Assembly: GCA_016867195.1 (NCBI GenBank)
Contig: VGKE01000005.1
Location: forward strand, 1-9,085
DNA length: 9,085 nt
From: Candidatus Nealsoniibacteriota bacterium
GTDB taxonomy: Bacteria; Patescibacteriota; Minisyncoccia; Minisyncoccales; GWA2-38-27
Reading direction: 5' to 3'
Positions 6,186-9,085 of this stretch are shown one piece after another (position 1 is the stretch's first letter; each line of letters begins with the position of its first letter). The notes under the pieces are model-generated. The model saw only the letters and a program-made list of their open reading frames with translations. It was not told the DNA's origin and searched no databases. The translations under genes were made by a program, and so were the position numbers.

Positions 6186-8297
6186 TTATGATTCTTGCCT
6201 TAGTTTATATTCTTTTCTTTCTTTAAATTCTTGCTGTTTACCAATATGCCATTGTTGAACCGGTCTCAAATAACCCACCACTCTGGAATAAACCTCGCAG
6301 GGCTGCTTAATGGTGCATTTCGGACAATGAAAATGCTCTCCGGCTATATAGCCGTGATGGGGACAAATCGAAAAAGTCGGAGTTAAGGTAATATAAGGAA
6401 GGTGGAAATTCTCAAAAACCTTTTTAACCAAGTTTTTAGTCGTTTGAATATCTGAAATCTTTTCTCCCAAAAAGAGGTGTAAAACCGTACCGCCGGTATA
6501 TTTGCATTGCAATTCGTCCTGGAGCTTTAGGGCCTCAAAAATATCGTCAGTATAATTAACCGGTAATTGAGAAGAATTGGTATAATAGGGTCTTTCTTTT
6601 GTCCCGGCCGTAATAATGTCGGGATATTTCTCTTTATCTTTAGCGCAAAGTTTAAAAGAGCATCCTTCGGCCGGAGTGGCTTCTAAATTATAGATATTAT
6701 TGGTTTCTTTCTGATATTTTACCAATCTTTCCCTCATAAATTCCAAAATCTCTAAGGCAAATTTTCTTCCTCTTTTTGAGGCAATATTTTCTCCGATAAA
6801 ATTCAAAAGGGTTTCATTCATACCCACCAAACCAATGGTTGAAAAATGATTAGCATAATAAGCCCCTCTCATTTTCTTTATTCCTGAGAGATAAAACTTA
6901 GAATAAGGGTAAAGTCCTTTTCCAATCAAATTCTCAATCGCTTTTCTTTTTACCTCCAAACCCTCTTTTGCCAAATCCATCACTTTTGCCAATCTTTCAA
7001 AAAATTCCTTTTTGGTTTTTGATAAATAACCGAGGCGAGGCAAATTAATTGTTAGCACGCTTACGCTTCCGGTTAAGGCGCCGCTGCCAAACAAACCTCC
7101 TCCGCCCCGGTTGTAAAGCTCGGTCAAATCCAATCTCAATCTACAACACATACTTTTTACATCCTCCGGCTTCATACTGGAATTAACATAATTTGCAAAA
7201 TAGTTTATCCCATATTTTGCCGACGCCTCAAAAATTCCATCAAAAGCCGGCTCATCCCAGGGAAAATCCTTGGTAATGTTTATGGTCGGAATTGGGAAAG
7301 AAAAAGTTCGACCATTCCTGTCGCCCTCAAGCATTGCTTCATAAAATGCCTTATCAAAAATTTTTATTTCTTCCCCAAAATCTTCGTAGGTTTCTTTTTG
7401 GCCCTGGCCGCCGATAATTACCGGCTGTTTAGCAAAAACCGAGGAGGGCTTAAGGTCCAGGGTCAAATTTGAGAAAGGACACTGGAACCCTACTCTCGTC
7501 GGCGTAGCCATATTAAAGAGAAACTCTTGAAGAGATTGTTTGACCTGCTGATAGTTTAAATTATCATAACGAATAAAGGGGGCTAACAGGGTATCAAAAT
7601 TAGAAAAACTTACTGCCCCGGCTACTTCGCCGGCCAAAGTGAAAATAAAATTTACCACCTGTCCCAAAGCCGTCCTGAAATGTTTGGGTGGTTTTGATTC
7701 CATTTTTCCAGTAACTCCTCTAAATCCCTTTAATAAAAAATCGTATAGGTCCCAACCAGAACAATATACGCCTAAAGTATCTAATTTATCCAGGTATAAA
7801 TCCCCGGACTCATGAGCCTCTCTGATTTCTTTGGGATAAATTTTATTAAGCCAGTATTTTTTAATAACATGAGAAACTGTGTAATGATTTAATCCCTGTA
7901 AAGAAAAGGCCATATTGGCGTTTTCTTGAACCTCCCAATCAAGTTTTTCCAAATATTGATCAACCCCTTCCACGGCTTCTTCGGTCAGGGCTGACGCCTC
8001 CCTGATTCTTCTCCTTTGTTCACGATAGAGGATATAGGCTTTGGCCGTTTCTACCAATCCCTCTAAAATTAAAACCTCTTCAACAATATCTTGAATTTGT
8101 TCAACTTGAGGAATTTCTTCTTTCTTGAAACGGCGATTTAATAACTGGACAACCTTATTGGAAAGTCGCCTTGATTTTTGACCGTCACCCTGGTTTGTGG
8201 CGGTGATTGCTTTAAAAATCGCCTCAGTAATTTTTGTCTGGTTAAAATCAACAATCGCTCCATCTCTTTTTTTTACTTTAGTAATTTTATTTTCCAT
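6186..8297 (-). CDS. nrdD: Anaerobic (class III) ribonucleoside-triphosphate reductase
   Basis: The 703-residue protein matches full-length NrdD. An N-terminal ATP-cone allosteric domain spans about 1-95 (ITKVKKRDGAIVDFNQTKI at 5-23, AYILYREQRR at 88-97). The glycyl-radical catalytic barrel follows, with GVYCSGWDL at 176-184 (Cys179) and SMCCRLRLDL at 382-391 (Cys384/385) as candidate active-site cysteines. Near the end CPHHGYIAGEHFHCPKC (645-661) supplies the zinc ligands (Cys645, Cys658, Cys661, with His648 or Cys667 as possible fourth). SRVVGYLRPVQQWHIGK carries Gly675, the expected glycyl-radical residue. The enzyme reduces ribonucleoside triphosphates to deoxy forms without oxygen and needs NrdG, encoded two genes downstream. 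The ATG at 8297 follows a terminator and probable promoter with a short, T-rich leader lacking a Shine-Dalgarno site. Whether formate or a redoxin is the reductant cannot be decided here. Confidence 0.97.
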   Translation of the reverse strand: MENKITKVKKRDGAIVDFNQTKITEAIFKAITATNQGDGQKSRRLSNKVVQLLNRRFKKEEIPQVEQIQDIVEEVLILEGLVETAKAYILYREQRRRIREASALTEEAVEGVDQYLEKLDWEVQENANMAFSLQGLNHYTVSHVIKKYWLNKIYPKEIREAHESGDLYLDKLDTLGVYCSGWDLYDFLLKGFRGVTGKMESKPPKHFRTALGQVVNFIFTLAGEVAGAVSFSNFDTLLAPFIRYDNLNYQQVKQSLQEFLFNMATPTRVGFQCPFSNLTLDLKPSSVFAKQPVIIGGQGQKETYEDFGEEIKIFDKAFYEAMLEGDRNGRTFSFPIPTINITKDFPWDEPAFDGIFEASAKYGINYFANYVNSSMKPEDVKSMCCRLRLDLTELYNRGGGGLFGSGALTGSVSVLTINLPRLGYLSKTKKEFFERLAKVMDLAKEGLEVKRKAIENLIGKGLYPYSKFYLSGIKKMRGAYYANHFSTIGLVGMNETLLNFIGENIASKRGRKFALEILEFMRERLVKYQKETNNIYNLEATPAEGCSFKLCAKDKEKYPDIITAGTKERPYYTNSSQLPVNYTDDIFEALKLQDELQCKYTGGTVLHLFLGEKISDIQTTKNLVKKVFENFHLPYITLTPTFSICPHHGYIAGEHFHCPKCTIKQPCEVYSRVVGYLRPVQQWHIGKQQEFKERKEYKLRQES

Positions 8298-8319
8298 AAA
8301 AAAATCAAAAGATTACTCT

Positions 8320-8347
8320 ATTTTAACCGATAAAAAAAGCGGGTCAA
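8320..8347 (-). promoter_or_regulatory. Candidate sigma70-type promoter of nrdD
   Basis: On the minus strand TTGACC (8342-8347, five of six matches to the -35 consensus) and TAAAAT (8320-8325, five of six matches to the -10) are separated by 16 bases. Transcription would start near 8313, giving a leader of about 16 bases before the nrdD ATG. The -35 box lies within the loop and right arm of the upstream terminator hairpin. No NrdR box was seen. Confidence 0.45.
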
Positions 8348-8353
8348 GCCCGC
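8332..8353 (-). terminator. Rho-independent terminator after ftsZ
   Basis: On the minus strand a GC-only 5-bp stem (GCGGG with CCCGC), a 5-base loop (CTTGA) and an immediate run of seven T residues form a classic intrinsic terminator, 24 bases after the ftsZ-type stop codon. It separates that transcript from nrdD. Confidence 0.8.
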
Positions 8354-8358
8354 CTTTC

Positions 8359-8367
8359 TGTGGATAA
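8359..8367 (-). other. Isolated DnaA-box-like 9-mer
   Basis: TTATCCACA on the minus strand equals the consensus DnaA box. It is a single copy between the ftsZ-type stop and its terminator, with no second box or AT-rich unwinding element, so it does not indicate an origin and may be chance. Confidence 0.25.
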
Positions 8368-8377
8368 CCCTTTCTTT

Positions 8378-9085
8378 TTAAAAACCGGTGGCGACGACAG
8401 TGACTTTGATTTCACCCTTAGGTAATTTTTCGTCCTGAATGGCGCCAAAAATAATTTTTGCCTCTGGAGAAGCCTCCTGGGTGATAATTTTGGCTATCTC
8501 ATCAACTTCGGTTAAACTAATATCTTTTCCGCCGGAAACGTTAAATAAAACCCCTTTTGCCCCCTTACAGGAAATGCCTAAGAGAGGAGAACTGAGCGCT
8601 TTTTTAGCCGCCTCTTTCGCTCTTTCCGGGCCCTTTGCTCTTCCTATTCCAAAAAGAGCCAGGCCAGAATCCTTCATAATTGCTTTAACATCGGCGAAAC
8701 TAATATTAATTATTCCCGGCAGAATAATCAAATCAGAAATTCCCTGAACCGCCTGTCTTAAAATCTCATCGCAAATCCAGAAAGCGCTTAAAACCGTTGT
8801 TTCAGGGCTTAAGGTTGAAACCAATTTATCATTAGAAATAGCAATTAAGGTGTCAACTTTTTCTTTAAGTTTATCCTGACTGTTTCCGGCAATTTCCATT
8901 CTTTGCCCCCCCTCGAAAGAAAAGGGCTTGGTAACTATTGCTAAGGTTAAAGCGCCTGTTTTTTTGGCAATCTCGGCCACAACCGGACTTGCCCCGCTTC
9001 CGCAACCTCCGCCAAGTCCGCAAGTAATAAAAACCATATCCGAGCCCTTCAGGACCTCTTGAATTTCTTCTTTTTGTTCTTCAAC
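8378..9085 (-). CDS. ftsZ: FtsZ-type cell division GTPase, tailless, partial (N-terminus beyond window)
   Basis: The visible 235 residues enter the window in frame and end at TAA (8378-8380). They cover the nucleotide-binding core from just before the GTP-binding loop to the end of the C-terminal core: SDMVFITCGLGGGCGSGASPVVAEIA (about 15-40), VTKPFSFEG, ISNDKL, RQAVQGISDLIILPGIINISFADVKAIMKDSG (about 110-141), SSPLL, and IIFGAIQDEKLPKGEIKVTVVATGF at the end. FtsZ polymerises with GTP into the division ring under the membrane. Three oddities stand out: GGGCGSG replaces the usual GGGTGTG; the T7-loop pattern NxDFAD reads NISFAD (Ser129 for Asp, with Asp132 kept); and the protein stops right after ATGF, with no linker and no C-terminal peptide for FtsA- or ZipA-like partners. 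About 80 N-terminal residues are probably missing from view. It may be a divergent FtsZ or a second paralogue. Confidence 0.93.
   Translation of the reverse strand, partial: VEEQKEEIQEVLKGSDMVFITCGLGGGCGSGASPVVAEIAKKTGALTLAIVTKPFSFEGGQRMEIAGNSQDKLKEKVDTLIAISNDKLVSTLSPETTVLSAFWICDEILRQAVQGISDLIILPGIINISFADVKAIMKDSGLALFGIGRAKGPERAKEAAKKALSSPLLGISCKGAKGVLFNVSGGKDISLTEVDEIAKIITQEASPEAKIIFGAIQDEKLPKGEIKVTVVATGF

Noticed and set aside
6186..8297. Intein or mobile insertion in nrdD
   Set aside because: Ribonucleotide reductases often carry inteins, but the 703-residue length and continuous motifs from ATP cone to glycyl-radical loop leave no room for one.
8359..8367. Consensus DnaA box as evidence of a replication origin
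   Set aside because: Only one copy, no dnaA or dnaN gene, no box cluster or AT-rich unwinding element; one 9-mer hit can be chance.

Overview
The window looks like part of a chromosome from an ultra-small bacterium of the Candidate Phyla Radiation (Patescibacteria, probably Parcubacteria-like). This is inferred from compact, AT-rich, same-strand gene packing with 4-base overlaps, from few recognisable Shine-Dalgarno sites, and from the gene mix: a class III ribonucleotide reductase, a short ComEC without its usual third domain, and minimal glycosyltransferases. TGA is used as a stop at three gene ends (positions 688, 3692 and 5068), so the code is the standard bacterial one, not the UGA-glycine code of Gracilibacteria. 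No taxon marker is present, so placement stays tentative.

All nine genes lie on the minus strand, so transcription runs from high to low coordinates. At the high end is the 3' part of an ftsZ-type gene (cut by the window edge), then a Rho-independent terminator and a plausible promoter. Downstream come nrdD (anaerobic ribonucleoside-triphosphate reductase), a small four-helix membrane protein of unknown role, and nrdG (the radical-SAM activase). nrdG overlaps comEC (DNA-uptake channel core) by ATGA. Then follow a GT-B glycosyltransferase, a GT2 (DPM-synthase-like) glycosyltransferase, an EamA/DMT-type transporter and, overlapping it by ATGA, a membrane-anchored clan GH-A glycoside hydrolase that runs off the low-coordinate edge. 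No terminator is visible between nrdD and the low edge, so nrdD to the hydrolase may form one long operon.

Functionally there are three blocks: cell division (ftsZ), anaerobic deoxyribonucleotide synthesis (nrdD plus nrdG) and a membrane/envelope block (comEC, two glycosyltransferases, a transporter, a glycoside hydrolase). The last four genes could make, move and trim a surface glycoconjugate, but this is inference from adjacency.

The most unusual observation is a set of near-perfect DNA palindromes inserted in frame inside protein-coding genes. Two are in comEC (38 and 31 nt) and share the 13-mer GAGGTCSGACCTC, present three times in this window. They encode almost the same peptide on both strands. 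A third, unrelated palindrome-rich segment sits in a cytoplasmic loop of the EamA transporter. These resemble in concept the Rickettsia palindromic elements and may be an undescribed family of in-gene mobile repeats. Second is the FtsZ-type protein, which stops right at the end of its GTPase/C-terminal core with no tail and has substitutions in the GTP-binding signature and in the T7 loop. No rRNA, tRNA, CRISPR array, insertion sequence or intergenic stretch over 300 bases was seen.
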